Shown: positions 44,401-59,400 of the stretch, one piece after another | Layout: each line of letters starts with the position of its first letter | How positions within the stretch are numbered: position 1 is the first letter of the stretch | NCBI GenBank assembly: GCA_007922225.1 | Contig: ML680097.1 | Coordinates: forward strand, 186,001-250,000 | Source: Emydura subglobosa | Lineage: Eukaryota; Chordata; Testudines; Chelidae | Reading direction: 5' to 3' | DNA length: 64,000 nt | Made by a program: the position numbers and the translations under genes | The notes under the pieces: model-generated | Database searches by the model: none | What the model saw: only the letters and a program-made list of their open reading frames with translations | Told to the model about the DNA's origin: nothing

Positions 44401-47400
44401 CAAGGGGCAGCAAGTGGGGGGTGAGAGGACTTCTTGCCCTCATGCAGCATGTCCTGGGGCAGAGGATTTTGTCTCAGGTCAGAACCAAATTCAACACAGA
44501 AGAGCAGCCACTCCTGGGAGCTGTTTAATATCTGCATGGCAATGCCACACAGGCGTCACCCCCTCCTGCTGAAATGCAGCCATCTCTGCTGTGCCAGCTG
44601 GCTGCATAGCAACGCCACATGGGGATCATTCACCCAGCAGTGAAATGCAGCCACCTCTGAGGTGGGATGTGGCAGCTGTTTAACCGTGCAGAGCAGCAAT
44701 GAACAGGGATCACTTGCCCAACACTGAAATGCAGCCACCTCTGGGGTGGAACCTGGCAGCTGTTTAAAAGCACAGTGCCACACAATAGTTTAGGATAGGA
44801 AAACTGATACAAATCAGGGATACTCTGCACTAGCTGGTACCTACAGCTGCACTGATGGAGCAGCACTGAGAATATGATCCATTGCCCTTTGCACTTCTTT
44901 CAACTCACCTGCCCTCCTATGGTCAGGTAACCCGTTTGCTTCATGATTTCCTGCAGCTTCTGATCTATCTCTATACTAGAGAGAGAAGTGGAGAAAGTTT
45001 GGATGGAGACAACATCCCAGCCAAGGGACTCTGGCTGAGGGCTCTGAGAAGGAGGAGCTCCCCTTACAGTTATTGGGGGCCGGGTCACAGTCCAGGCTGG
45101 GCACTAGCTGAGGACCCCAACCTTCCTGTAACTGCAGGCCCATCAAGTCTAGTAGGTGGCACGGGATTAGCTCAGTGAGTCGCCTAGCCCACAAGAATAA
45201 GGGGGAAAATCTCACTGCCTGAGCCAGGTGGCCCACTCCACCTCATTAGCCAGGCCAGCTGGCCCTCAACACGAGTTTACACAACAGATGCACAAAATAG
45301 GCGATTGGTGCAGCAGCTGCATTATGCTCAGTACCCTGCAGGGGGAGCCAGCTAGCCAGGTAAGAACAGCAGCCCCCGCTGGTTCCTTAGTTCAGCCCCA
45401 TCCCCACCACTCAGGACGTAGCCTTCTTTCCCCCCTGCTTACCTCTCCATGCTCCTGGGCATGGTGAAGGGTGGCTGGGGTAGGCCCAGCATGTGGCGGG
45501 GCCGCGGCTGGTGGGTGTGGTGCTGGGGAGAGTTCTCAGAGGAAGAGGAGCGGCTGCTGCCATCATTCGCCAGGGGGAGCTGCAGGGCTGTGGGAGTGAG
45601 AGAGAGTCAGGCACTCGGACGCCTGGGTCCCTTTCCATGCCTGCTCCAGAGAACCCCCCTGCCTGCCGCATCTGATAGCCCCAAGTCCCACTCTATGCTG
45701 TTCAGGGTTGTGGGGACCTAGCTGAAGGGGAGATGCGATACCCCAGCCATGCTGCTTACTGACCAGCATCCTGGCTTCCAACATGCCACCAGGGTGGGGT
45801 TGCTGCCAGTCCCATCACTGATACTGTGCCCATCAGAGAGCAAACCCCTGTGTAGATACCACTAGCTGCTGGAATGCACAGCACCAATCCTTCCCCTCCC
45901 CCTGGGCCACGCCGCCCTGGAGCCTGGCCTGCTTTGGACTGGCAGGGGAAATAGTTGAAGCTGAGCTGCAATTTCAAGTCCCCCTTTGTCTCCAGCATTG
46001 TCCAGAGGCAGGTTGGAAAGCATCTCACCCTTCACAAAGGGAGGATTTTTGCCCTGTTCATTTCAAGGAGACTTTAAAGACTTCGCTTCTGTTTGAGAAG
46101 CCGTTACCTGCCTCTGATGCAGGGAACGCCTGGGGTCACTCTGGCTCCGAGACCAGAGACACCTAACGCCGCTCGCTGTTCTTTCCCAGTTTGTTTGCTT
46201 TGTGCGTCTGACATCACTTGCTATCTGCTCAGTTTCAGTGGAGTCAATTTCCACCTTGGTTTGCCTGGGTTCTGTCAACCCACAACAGGCAAAGAGACTT
46301 TTTTTTAAAAACAGGAAAATTATTATTATTTCTTGATATTATGGCAGTGCCTACAGACTCAGCCCAAGATTACAGCCCCAGCCTGTGTCGACCCTAGGCG
46401 AGATCAGGGTCCCATTGCACCAGGCACTGCAGATCCTCTTTACCCCCTGATCAAGACAGGGGCCCTCATCATGGTGGGTGCTGCAGCACCTAATGAGACT
46501 ATCCCTGCCCACAAAAGCCCACAGTCTAAATAGACAAAGAGGGGAAACTGAGGTATAGAGCAGGGAAGTGATTTACAGATCACACAGCAGGTCAGTAGCG
46601 GAGCCAGGAACAGGACCCAGGTGTCCTGATTCCCAGGACAGTGGCTGATCTGCTGAACCATGTGCTATAAAACCACAAAATTTGGTAGGAGGCCCTGGGG
46701 ACAGGAGAAGTGCACCAACGCCCTGTCTGCACAGTGGGTTTGCCCGTTACTGCACCACTGCAGTCTCATCACGTTGACAGGCCGAGCCATGGTTCACAAC
46801 AGGCCAACCTGGCCTGGCATTGAGGAAGTGGAGGCTGCCTGAGAGGTTTGCCGGGCTGCTGCTCTGACGGCTGAAAGCCTCTCTGCGGAAAAGGCCTTAA
46901 ATCCACTGCTTTTAAACACAGACCAGGTCTGAAATTGACAATGTCCCTTTAACCTCATCTCCGCCGGCTGTACAAAGGGGAGAAGATACCTACCTCACCG
47001 GATGGCTAGCTAGGAGACCTAATGTCTGAGGGAGAGCAGGTTAAACCTGAGACCAGGAGCTGGGATCTAAGGCCTAACTCGGAAACCGGCCAAAATTTAC
47101 AGATGTGACTTGAATTTAAGTGCCCAACTTTTTCAGGTGTCAAGCGCTCCCAGTTCCAGGTAGGGTTTATGGGAGCTCTGGGCATCCAGCGCTTCTAGAA
47201 ATGGAGCCTCGAGTATTTTATTCTTAGTAGCACCTACAAGCCCCAGCAGGGACCAGGACATCACTGTGCTAGATGCTGTATAAACACAGAACACAAAGAC
47301 AGGTCTTAGCCCAAAGAGCTATATCCAATCGACATGGGCTGAGCCCCAAGGAGGGCTGGAATCTGCATTTGTCTAATTTCCTCTGGAAACTGGTACCACA

Positions 47401-50400
47401 GTATTCTGGGTTCTATCCCCCAGCTCTGGGAGAAGCCACAAGACCTAGTAGGTTAGAGGTGGGCAGCTGGGAATCAGGACTCCTAGGTTCTGTTCATGGC
47501 CTGGGAGAGGAGAGGTATCTAGTGGTTGGAGCAGGGGAACGAGACTGGGAGTCAGGATTCTCCTCCCATGTTCTTGCTGCATGACCATGGAAAACGTCCC
47601 TCCTTCACTGGCTGAATGAGAATAACCCTCACCTACCTCAGGCTAAGTCATCTCAAAGTTGGCGCCCAAAACCACCAGCCGGTTCTGAAAGAGTTGGCCT
47701 GACTGCAGGACCTTGGGTAGATTGCAGTCTCGGTGCCTGGGTTACCCATCAGCAAAACAAGGATAACGCTGCCCTACAACCCAACCTGAGAGAGGCAATC
47801 CGATTGTTTGTAGAGGGGCATTACTGCAGAAAGCTTTTGATCCCCCTGGTTATAAAGGAAACACAGGAGGAAGCTGCTGGGAAAATCCCTCAGGAATCAG
47901 GCCATGATGGAAACCGAGACATCCCACTGCTACACTATTTTAATGGGGCTTTAGCAAACAGGATTTGCTGCACTCTTTGGGTAATCTGGTTTCACGGCTT
48001 CCCCCAAACCTTTGGATCTGCTCATGGAATAGCTGCATTACAGTGCAACTCCAGAACAGTGTCAGTTTCAATGGTATTCATTCCACAGCCGGGTTTGTAA
48101 AGGAAACAGAAGCGGTATCTATTAACAGAGCCAGGCTCTTTCTCTTGACACACGCAACCTGACTATACTAGACCCTGCAGGATTAGCATCCCTGAAAAAA
48201 AAAACACAACCAGGGACAATTTAGAGACTCTGACACCCATTTATCTAAGCAAGGCGGTATTAGGAGTCCTAAATTTGTCCCTTTAGCAGATGTTCCCTCT
48301 CCAGGGCAGGCTGTATTCCTTTGCCTTTAATAATCTGTCTCCTTTTTTGGGGGGAAAGAGGTAGTGTGCTTCTTTAACGACTGTCACATTCCAATCAAGA
48401 CACACGGTGCCATTGTAGTAAATATGGTTACAAAACAGGATAAAGCCATAGGGCCCAATCCTGTCTCCAAGGTGCTGAGCGGAGTTTGTTGAGAATTTTC
48501 CAACAAAACATTTTCTTGTCAAAATTGAAAGCATCCATGGGAACGGATTACTGTCAACGACTCTTCTGATTCAAAACAGCCGTGGGGCAAAAAAAAAAAT
48601 CAAAATTGTTGAAAGGTCCCTTTTTTCAGTTTGAAATGACTTTCTGGTTCAAAATTTTAGCCAATTTATGCTATCAAAAAAAAAAAGATTAAAAAAATGA
48701 AAAAGGCTAAAATCAGAATCAAGCATTTTGAACTGATTGAAACAAAACATTTCAATTGGCCCAAACCACATTGTTTCTCCCGGCTTATTGGTCTGTGAAC
48801 ATTTTCCAGATTTTGACTTTTCATCCTGCTTTGGAACAGGGAAAAATGCCAAAAACGTGCAAACTTTTGTGGGTTGAGAAAATCGTTTCCCACCCAGCTC
48901 CAGCGCTGAGCACGTTGGATCCAGCAAAGCAGAGGCTTACGTGCTTCGATGCAGTTCTCAGCACCTTGCAGGACTGAGCCGCTGGACACAACAAATTGCC
49001 CTTATAGATACATGGATTTTAAGGCCACATGGGACCAACGTGATCATCTAGTCTGATTTCCTGCAGGACACAGGTCCCTTACATGTGTTACTGTCACAAG
49101 ATGACTGGCCCCTTTAAGAGGGGGCGAGGTCCAGTGCACCTGGATTTAAACCTGCTGCCCAACTGGGATTAAGGAAAGGCCCTGGGGCCTTATAACAGGA
49201 GCCTTTACTCCCTGCAGCGTCTGCAGGCATCTGTGAACACGCACCTGCATTTCTAATGCCCAGATGCCTGCCTTAACCCCACTGGAACCTGCCCATCGCT
49301 TAGAACAAAGAACATTTCAGTCTCATTTCGACCAGGTTCCTTTTCGTGTCTCACAGCCAGTAAAAGTGGGCCAGTCAGTTTCACGTGCCAGTTTCACTCT
49401 CTGGTTGTGATCTAGGATCACAAGGCTGCTGAGTTTCAGTCTCACCCAAGGGAAGAAGTTATGGCCAGAAGGGACCATTATGCTCATCTAGTCCGACCTC
49501 TTGCATAAAACAGGCTAGAGAATGTCGCCCATACAATTGGTACTTATTTAACACTTAAGGGGAAAAAATTTCAGGAGAAAGAAGCTGTTCAACCTCAGTT
49601 GGTGGAGCCAGTTTTTCCAACAAAACACAAGTTTAAGGCCTAAATTCCCTGACAGACTCTCGGGCCCAAGACTCACACAATCATGCAACGTAGCACAATC
49701 ATGCCCCTATTGGAATCGTTCTGCCAGAGGCTTCAAACGGAGACAGGCCTGGGGGGTCTCAATTAGGGATGTAAACAGCTGATTACATTTCAACTGTGGG
49801 AGAGCTGCTGGGCTCCCCAGAGCAAGAGTAGCTGGGCAGCTCTGGTTCCTGGGGAGGTGCAGAGCCCAGCGGGGGCAGACAGGGGAGATGTGGAGCCCGG
49901 TGGGGTGGGCGGGTAGGGGAGGCACGGAGCCTGGGCAGGGGGTGGGGTGGGTTGGCACGGAGCCCAGCTGGGGGGGGTAGGGGTAGGGAAGGTGCGGAGC
50001 CCAGTGGGGGTGGAGGGAGTAGGGGAGGCACGGAGACCAGTGGGGACAGGGAAGCCCAGTGGGGGCAGGGAAGTAGGGGAGCATGGAGCCCAGCGGGGGG
50101 GAGCCACAACTGGGCTTGGCTCAGCTCCCCACCAGCGAGAGCTACCCAGCTACATCTCTGCAACGAAGGAGCTGCAGCTAGGCAGCTCTTGCTTGGCAGC
50201 GAGGAGCAGAGCCCAGCACAGCTCCCCCCGCCCCACGTTTAGCCATTCTATTTTTAAAACGTTTAAACGGATTTTTTTCATCCCAGGCACAACGCGCAGC
50301 AGGCTGCACTATTTGCTCGAGAGAGGTCTCCAGTGCCAAACTGTAGGCAAGATACAGACCCCCCGCGGGGCCAAATCGCCAACTAGTGTAAAACAGTGGA

Positions 50401-53400
50401 GCAGCTGGTGTAACCCAGCCTAGCTAATCAGTGTACCTCCACTGGAATCAACAGAGCTACCCCAGTTTACACCCGTCAAGACCTGGCCTAAAGTCCCTTC
50501 AGCACTTGAGGGTGATATCCGGCTCCCCCTCCCCATACAGCAGCGGGAATTCCCCACATACGGTGAGAATCCCATAGACTCAAGTGCTGCTGTGCATAGG
50601 AGAGGAAAATTCTGCCCTGGTATCAACTCTGTCAGCGGCTGAGCGCCCTCCGCTTCCAACGGCCCCAGCAGGGTTGCAGTCACAATGCAGGATCTGGTCT
50701 TAAGAAGGCCAGCTCCATATAAAATGTGGTCAAAACCTCTAGCCACACAAATGGGGTTTCCAAGCAAAGGCTGCGTGGACTCACCTGTGCAATGGTTATT
50801 CGGGATTCTGGGGGACACTTTCTGAAGGGTCCACGGAGTTCAGCACAGTTCCCACTTACTTTCCATGGGACTCATGCTCCTAAAGCCTGTGGGCAATTTA
50901 GCAAATCTCCCACCCTTTGCTTAGTGGACTCTAGCCCCCCAGGTCTGCGTGAATGGTGCATGGGAGCCCATATTTATCCAGGGTGACTCCTGCTCAGACA
51001 CTCACAAGGAGTATCAAGGGCCGGAGGGAGCTGCCCTCCACACCAAGGTCCATAGGTTGGGATGTGTCAAGGGTATTCAGGCGCACAGAGCGGGGATCAT
51101 TCTGGATCAGAATCACATCCCCAGGGACGCATTCCCTGTGACTGCAGAGGCAGGCCGGGCTGGGCGAAGGGGACTGGGGTAGGGGAAGCCCTCACTCCTA
51201 CCCATTGAAGGAACTGCAAAGTAACTGTGATGGCAAGAACAGCCAGCAGCTGTTTTAAGATGCTGCTGGGCATTTTCCTGCTTAAGTCACCTGTGTTAAA
51301 ATGGAGCCAGGGCCGGATACAGGATCTCCTACATTTAGGGACCGTAGTGCCAGAAGGGGCCATTGTGATCATCCAGGCTGACCACCTCCCAGTCTCACCT
51401 AGCCCATAGCTGGTGATTCAGCTAGAGTCTAGCATTCTGATCTCTGCCGGCACAGGTTTTATTACCATCCAGATCTCTCTGCGATGCGGTTCAGCTCAAC
51501 ACCAATCCCAACTCCACCCCCACCCTCCGGTGCCTCAGCCCCCCACCCCAGGATTTGAGACCAGACTCGTCCCACCAGCCTCCCTACCCCCCGCCACCCA
51601 TTCAATTTCTACAGCACGCGCCTTGCTCATGCTTTCCATTCCAGAAGCCTGCATGCTACTCTACTGTTGGGGCATGCAGTCTAACAGCTCCCCGGTTTGT
51701 CGGATGGAGAACCAACAAGGCGGGGAGGGGAAAACATGCTGCAGGCAGAGGTCAGCCACTCCAGTGTATGCTCAGAGGGGTTAAATTAAAGGAGAGTGGT
51801 GGGAGACGGTTGGGGTTAGAAGAAAAAGAAGGCAGAGGAGCAGAGAGGCTGCCAGGGAATATAAAATCAAGGGGGTGTGTGGGGGATGGAAGGGCAGAGA
51901 GAAAAGCCACCATTTAGGCCTTGTCTGTACTTAACACTTATACTGGCATAGCTATTCAGCCAAGGGTGGGAAAAAATCACCCCACCAGCAACATAGCTAT
52001 GCTGACAAAACCTCTGCTGTGCACGCAGCCACATCGACGGAAGGCAGCTTCTGGCAGCAGAGCCAGCGCCAGTCAGGGAGGCGACGGTCCTACAACAGCA
52101 GAGATTCCTTCTATCAGTGTGCACTGCGTCCACACTAGGGGGCTACACCAGCACTGGCTCTGGAATCTGTGACCGACCGCGTGGGGGTGCGCAGCTGCAG
52201 GCAACTTGGGTTGCTGGTGGCTCCCGGACCTGCAGGAATTGCCCATGGGCTGGGCTAAGTGCTCAAAGCGGAGGATGGTGCTGGATGCTGCTCCAAGCAG
52301 ACTTGGTCTCCGGGTGAGGATGGCTGTTAGAGAGGCAGCCGTGGGAGGGCAAGCCAGGCCATCGGCCTGCAGCTTGCTTGGGCGTTAGGATTATGGCTGA
52401 GGTATTGCCTACTTATCCTAATTCCGCAGGCTGGCGAAGCCGCAGTTTGCATTGGTGCAGCTTGAACCTGGGTCAAGCGGCGTCAGGGCCAAGTGAGGCT
52501 TGCAGCAAGGGTGTCTACCGGTAGCTGGCATCAGGGCAAACCCCCAGCACTGGAAAAGCAGCACAGAGCATGGCCAGGGAGGAGGAACGGGCTGAAATGT
52601 ATCAAGGCGGAAGTTTATGCTGCTGCTGAGAAAAATGGTTGCTGACAGTTTGACCTGTTCAGTTGTGGAATAGTACCTCCTGCTCCTCCACCCCACCCCC
52701 TACAACTCGTCGCTTGGGATATTTGAAAGGGACTGATCGAAGTGACCTGTGGGGAACAATCATGCACTAGGCAAGGAGGAGTTAACTTGATGTGTCTCAC
52801 TAAGGATTTTGAGTCAATTTCTCAAAGGTATTCAGGCTCCTAACATCCATTGATGGGAACCTTTCCTTTCCTTGCAGGCAGGGAAGACAACTCTTTTTAG
52901 GGGGGCACTGGCTGGAAATCCTGTGTTTATGGCCCAATTAGCAGTGACTGTGGGGCATCTTTTAGCATGTATACTGCAGTAGCAGTTAGGAGCCCCAGAT
53001 ATGGATCGTGCCAGGTGCTGCACCAATGCTCTGTGGAGTTTAGGCTAGGATTTCCAAAGGAACGAGGTTCCCCTGAAATGGAATGAGAGTTGGGTACCCC
53101 AGCCTTCACTGTCTGGTTGTTCCTGCAGAGCAGGCAGGCAGGCAAACAGCCAAGTGCTGGAAGATTCCCCCATTGCTATCAGGGACACGGAAATCAAAGG
53201 TGGTTTCTGAAACAAAAAGGCAGGGGACTAAGGGCCTTTCAAAAATGATTTTGGTGCATAACTTCTAAGATCCTTAAAGGGGTCTGACTTTCAGAAGGGA
53301 GTGGGTGCTCAGCTTTTTGTGAAAATAATCTCAGGGCCCTTTAAGGTAACTCAGGCTGCTTTCCCCCTCCACCCCGAAATGGAGTCACCCAGAATCACCA

Positions 53401-56400
53401 GCCACTTTGGAAAAATCTTGGCCAGGACCCCTCACTACTAGATTGGAATTGAGGGAGATGATGGGTGATTCGCAGCCAACCTGCATTGCTACTATTCTGA
53501 AGTCAGATAAATGCTCTCCTGGCCCGCTTCGTCAGTGATCCGGTTCCAGTTCTGGATGATCTGCTATGAGTTTCCCTGGAAACCAGGCAGTTTCTGAACC
53601 GGTCATCACTAATCAGAGTTTAAGAGCCAGGGAGATTTGCTCCGTGTGTGTCTATTTGCCAGCTATTTTTCAAGATGGATTTTAATTAAGCAGGTTGTTG
53701 GTACCTCACCCACCCCAATACCATGATATGCCCCCATCTCCAGTGTCAGGCCCCCATCTAAGGGCTGCTGGACCTGAGATCAACCTGAAAAGGAAGAAAC
53801 TAGCAAAGGATATGACAGAGAAATATACAGGGGAAGAAAACTGAGGTCAAACAAGGAGTAAAAGGGGGCACTAAAAAAAAAAGCACCAGGACGGGGGCAG
53901 CTCCCTCTGACGGAGTGAGGCTAGAGAAAGCTGGAATCAGAGTCCTTGTGGGCTGCCTGGACCCAGTTATCCCACCATGAATACAACTGCACCTCGAGAA
54001 GCATCTTCTAGGAGCAATTTGAACCCTCCAGCAGGGAACAACGACTGCATCTCTGCAGCTGCAGAGGTGCCATGAAGGCAACCAGAAGTTCCTACCTGCT
54101 TCCAGGAGAGGGAAAGTGGTGGGTGTGTATGGCACCCACTGACTTCAACAATTTCAGGGACGCGGCAACAGGCCGAGCTGCTTCCGCAGCAGGACTAGCT
54201 TGGTCTGGGCACAAATAAAGCCATGCCAGCTGACATGGCTTAACTCCCACGGCAGCGCCTCCCAGGACTGGGTCTCTGGAGGGTCTGATCTGACTTTACA
54301 TTGCAGATCCGCTCCTGTTGAAGGCGCCTGATCATGAGTGAGTCAGGGGGAAGCAGAAAAAATAAACTGTCTAAATCTTCTCTCCTCACCCCACAATTTC
54401 TACACTAAGCCCCAACTCATGACAAGTGAAAGTGTGTACATAAGGGCTGGTCTACACTGGGAACTTACATCAGCAGAGCTCCGTCTCCCAGGGTGTGAAA
54501 AATCCACACTTCTGAGGGATGTAGCTATGCTGACCTAACCTCCGGAAAAGACAGCACTAGGTCAATGGAAGGATTCTTCATCAAACTAGCTACCACCTCT
54601 CAGGGAGGTGGATTACCTACGCTGATGGGAGAAGCCCTCCTGTTAGCGTAGGTAGCGTCTACACTGAAGCGCTACAGCAACACAGCTGCAGCGCTGCAAC
54701 AGTGCCAATGCAGATTTAAGTGTCGACATACGCTAGTCACTAGAGAGGAAAGCTGCCTTTAGTTATGAGTGCATTATCAATTTAAGGTGGAATTCCCAAA
54801 TCACTTGTGAAAATCCTCACCCCACGATAGTTCCTGTAAGATATTTAGGCCCAGAGACATTTACGAACACATTAAAAAGCCCATTATGAAGCTGCACAAG
54901 AGTCAAATGTACGTTTTTAGGGCTTTTTAAAAATTGGGCCTGGTATCCAAGGACCACAGTGTTTTGCAAAAATTACTCTGGTGAGCTAAGGAAATAGGTA
55001 CAATTTTCCCAGGTGGGAAAACTGAGGCATAGGTAAGTGACTTGTCCAAATCAATTCAGGGCTGGCAATAGAATCCAGGAGCAGAGACAGCAGGCCACAT
55101 ACAGAAATCAGTGGCACAGCTGGACAAAGAACCCAGGAGTCCTGGCTACTTATCCCAGCCTGGTCAGACCAGATCACCCCCATCAGCAGGGATCAGTCCT
55201 GGGATTCTCTGATGATGGGGGTGGTCTGGTCTGACATGTATCTGTGTTATACATATTTCTGCAGGACTCTGTCTCTACTTTAGACAAAGTGGGTGGAGAC
55301 AAGAGCCACTGTGGTTCTCAACTGAGCATCCCTGATATGAACTAGTCTCTCAGCATTTTGGAAACTCTTATTTGACAAATCAGAATTTCAATAACGAATT
55401 ACATTCCTCCTCCTGCCATTCAATCATCTTGCATGAATAACTTCCTGATTAAAGTTTTAGGGGGAAGTAACGGAGTTGCTTGGAAACAAGAAGGCTGCAG
55501 CCAGCTAACAAATGTAGGTCAGGTCAGAATTTGGATGGAGGTGTGACAGAGGTTCTCAGTACCAATTCCAAAGCCATAGTGTGGGGGTGCTGTGCTGCAG
55601 AAGTTGATGTCATTTGAAAACATCCTGACCATTTGTGCGCCTTAAAAACCCCCATGGCTCTTCCCTCGGGAGAGAGGTTTTGTTTCAACTCTAGTGTCCT
55701 AGCAAAATCCCAACTCAAGTAGTTGCAGATGGCCTACTTAAAAATCCTCCTCTCAAATTTTCAACGGGATACAGTAATGCAATTTCTGTCTGCAAACTAT
55801 TATGCTGTTAAAGCGCTGCAGTGTTCCACTCCAGAAGTGGCAGCATTTAAATGCTGGCTGAAGCAATCAAAATACATCCGTCACTTGCTTCCCAGAGGGG
55901 GCAAGAGAGGGTTCAGTGGAGGAATGTTTATGAACCATATTGAGATCCTTGAATGGAAAGCACAAAGGGCCAAAGTCCCTCCTTGTCTCTGTTGCCCCTC
56001 CCACCCTTTGTCAATTTAAATTGTGAGCTCTTAGGGGCAAGCACTTTCTCTTCCTCTGTGTTTCTACAGCACACAACGGGCCTTTGGTATCCGGTGGGAT
56101 CCTGCAGGTGCTAGATAATAAAAATAGGCTGGAATTTTCCAAGAAGCCCAAGGTAAAGGGGACCCATATTCCACTGAATTTAAACAGCTGCCTATTTCCC
56201 AGCTAGAATAAACACCACTAACATATTTTGGATTTAAAAGTGAACAGTAAAGCTTTCTAAAGATAGACTTCCCCCCACCAAATCAGTGACAGAACATAAT
56301 GAGCAGACATGCTGCCTATAAATCTAAGGGTCTGACACTGCTGCCCATCCCCCTAGTATCTGGGTGCCTTCCACATAAAACCAAGCAGTAGCAAAGGGGA

Positions 56401-59400
56401 ATCTCTGGCACTCTTTTTCAGAGTCAAAACTGCTCATGTTTTTATTTGTTTATTTTTAGATGTTATTTGTTTCTTCTTTTTCTTGGTGGGAGGGTTGTGA
56501 ATGTCATTCTCAATTCACCGCAATACAGCTGTTGTTAAAAGTTTGTGTTCTTACAGACCTGCCAAGTCCCAAGTGCGGCATTTCCCGTGACCACAGTAAT
56601 CTCTCCAACAATACAGGGAATTAAGCTGTTTCCCGGTCTTAAGGGCACATGATTGCTCTGTTTTTCCAGCAACGGCCATTATAAACTCTGGCCCTTGCAG
56701 ACTGCAAAGTTTTTCAGTTCCCCCTTTAACAGTGAACATGGTGGGCTTGAGTGAGACCCTCACGGGGCATGGAGCACATGGCATTGCTTTCCCTAGCAAA
56801 AAGCTACATGAAAAGTGTATAGATAACTTGGGTTTAAAAGGATCATTTTTGAGCCTTAGTCTTACTATGGCCTGAGGCTCTAGGCTTGCTACTGGAGCTA
56901 GGAACTCTCAGATTCCCGACTCTGGGAGGGGACTGTGGCCTAGTTGTTAGGAAAGGCCACTGGGAGTCAGGATTCCTGGGTTTTATTTTCATTACCTAGG
57001 TTTTAATAAGGGCTCATCTACCGGGCTACTGATCACCTTGGTGACAAGGGGAGCTTTCTAAAAGAAAAAAAAGAGATAGCTGTACAAACAACACCTCCCA
57101 TCGGAGGATCTCAAAGCGCTTTACAGTTAATAGTTATCTACCTAACAAAGGAGGAGAGCACTACATCCATTTCACAGCTGGGAAAAGAGAGGCACAAGGA
57201 GGTGTGTGACTTGGCCAAGGTCATCCCAGAGGCCAGGGGCTGAGCCAGGAACAGAACCCAAGTGTCTGGACTCCCAGTCTGCCACCATAAGGGGGGCAAA
57301 TGAGTATCTTCTATACGGATGCTTCGAAAAGACTGTGTCAAAGGCAGGACTGTCACCAAAGAGGAGGCTCAGATGCTGGTGGGAATCGCCATGGCATCTG
57401 AATTTCTGACTACTGCAATGAAATCATGCGTTCACTGCACTGGACAGTTCAACGCGGTACATTCAAGGTTGAAAAAATCAATGAATAGAGTATTCTTTTT
57501 CTGGCCTAGAAAAGAGATAATTAACATTTTAAAATAAAAATAAAATACTATTTCGTAGTTCATTGTTGGGGAAATCCTGCAGGGCATATCTGCAAAGTCT
57601 GTCAGCACAGTGTTACCATTTGACATCGGTATGGGGCAGAGATGTAAGAGCTCAGGAGAAAAACTGTCAGATGATTATTGTACATTTAAACTAACCCTTT
57701 CATCCTGAAGGATCCCAGAACACTAGGCTTACCAGCCGCAAAACAAACCCAACACTGGGATTGTTTCACCCACCAATCTCAGATGCAGCTGACTCTGGGA
57801 TGCAGCATAACAGCTGCTTAACAGTGCATAGCAATGCAAAACTACTGCAAAACAACCCATTGTTGGGATTGCTTCACCGATAACAATCAAATGCGGCTGA
57901 CTCTGGGGTGGAATGTAACAGCTGCTTAACAGTGCACAGCACCTCTAAACAACAATTTAGGGCAGGAAGCGAAGAAGCCTGTTCCCAAATGCAAGCCACA
58001 AGGGGAATTTAGGCAGACTGATGTAATGAACAGATTTGGAATCTGGAAACCAGGGCTACCCCACAAATCTTATAAAGAGCACAGTGAGATCTTTAATGAC
58101 CATAAGAAGTCATAAACTCCATTATGTGTGGTCAAGCCCCAGCGTTCAAATATCATGAGTTTGTTCCCAAAAATGGTGAGACTGGCTTTAATAAAATAAA
58201 TATTTTTATTCAACTTTTTATTTGCTTTCTGATTTATGAGCCTTTAGGATTCATGTTTTTCAGCTTCTCTCTGCTGCCATAAAGGCTAAAAACTGATTTC
58301 AAAAAAAGAAAGCTGAGATCCTCATGGAATCACATGATTCCAAGAGCTGGGCCTTTAAGAAACACACCCACTATTCTGAGACTCAGGATAAGAGCTGGGG
58401 ACACAGCCAAATAAGTATTAATCCAAAAAATGGCCCCTCTAGCAACACAACACATGCAGACAGCAGGTTATGTTCAGAACTGACATGATGGGTTCGGGGG
58501 AAAAGTGCCAGTTACTAAGCCACCAACACCACTTCTTGGGTCTGCCATCCACATGCTGACCTGGTCTGGTTCTGTTTAGCTTAAAAGATACCAAAGACTC
58601 TCAGCCCAGGATGGTATCAATGCAAAATGGGATGGGCATCACTTCACTCCTCAGAGTCTGACTCTTTGGGAGCTCTCTGCTCCAGTCAGAGAAATATGGC
58701 TGCCCATACAGACGAAGGGTCGTCTTTTGGTTAAGGCACTGGACTGGGACTCAGGAGAGACAGGTTCCACACCTGTGCAAACTGTGAAATGGAGAGAATA
58801 ACCCTTCCTTTCACACATGCTCTGCTGTTCTGACTAAGTTCTTCTGGGAATGGATTCTCGCACCTGTGTGTATGCAGCTCCTGGCACAATGGGACCCAGA
58901 TCTCAGCTGGAGGTCTCTAATAAAGGGTGGCTGTCTGTAAGATTCCTCCACGAGTCTCAGGTGGTTCTTCAATTGGGAATGTGTATGTTTTGGGGGGTTT
59001 TATGTGGAAGACATAAAAATACCTCTCACTTCTGTGCTAAGCCATCTGCTGGCCATTCACTATATTTAATTCATGACTGTGTCATCAACACAGTATCTAA
59101 GCCTTCCTCAGAAATCCAGACCCTCGTGGTTATCAATGATGCATAGCACTAGGAGAACAGGGATGTTAGCTCAAATGTCCTGACTGAATTCCAACATGGA
59201 AAAATGACATGTTGCCTTCCTAAAATTCCTGCTGTACTTTCAATTGGATACGGGATTCTTCCTCACTTGCTAGCTTACAATGTTGAGATCACACTGCTGG
59301 CGTGTGCTGTTCAATGCAGCCCAGAAGTGACTGTGCATCAGTTGTGGAGGTGACAATTGCCTACCTATAGTCTGGTGGTGCTTAATACTTACCTGCTTCT

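Larger units (their letters stand above)
45588..59392. other. MAP2K7: MAP2K7 intron of 13.8 kb
   Basis: No additional conserved exon recognised. Holds SINEs, CR1 scraps (49010-49080, 49440-49530, 51335-51400), DNA-transposon-like elements and two modular-repeat sites, itemised separately. Confidence 0.7.

Noticed and set aside
58715..58790. tRNA gene-like segment
   Set aside because: It is the tRNA-derived head of a SINE and lacks paired acceptor and T stems.
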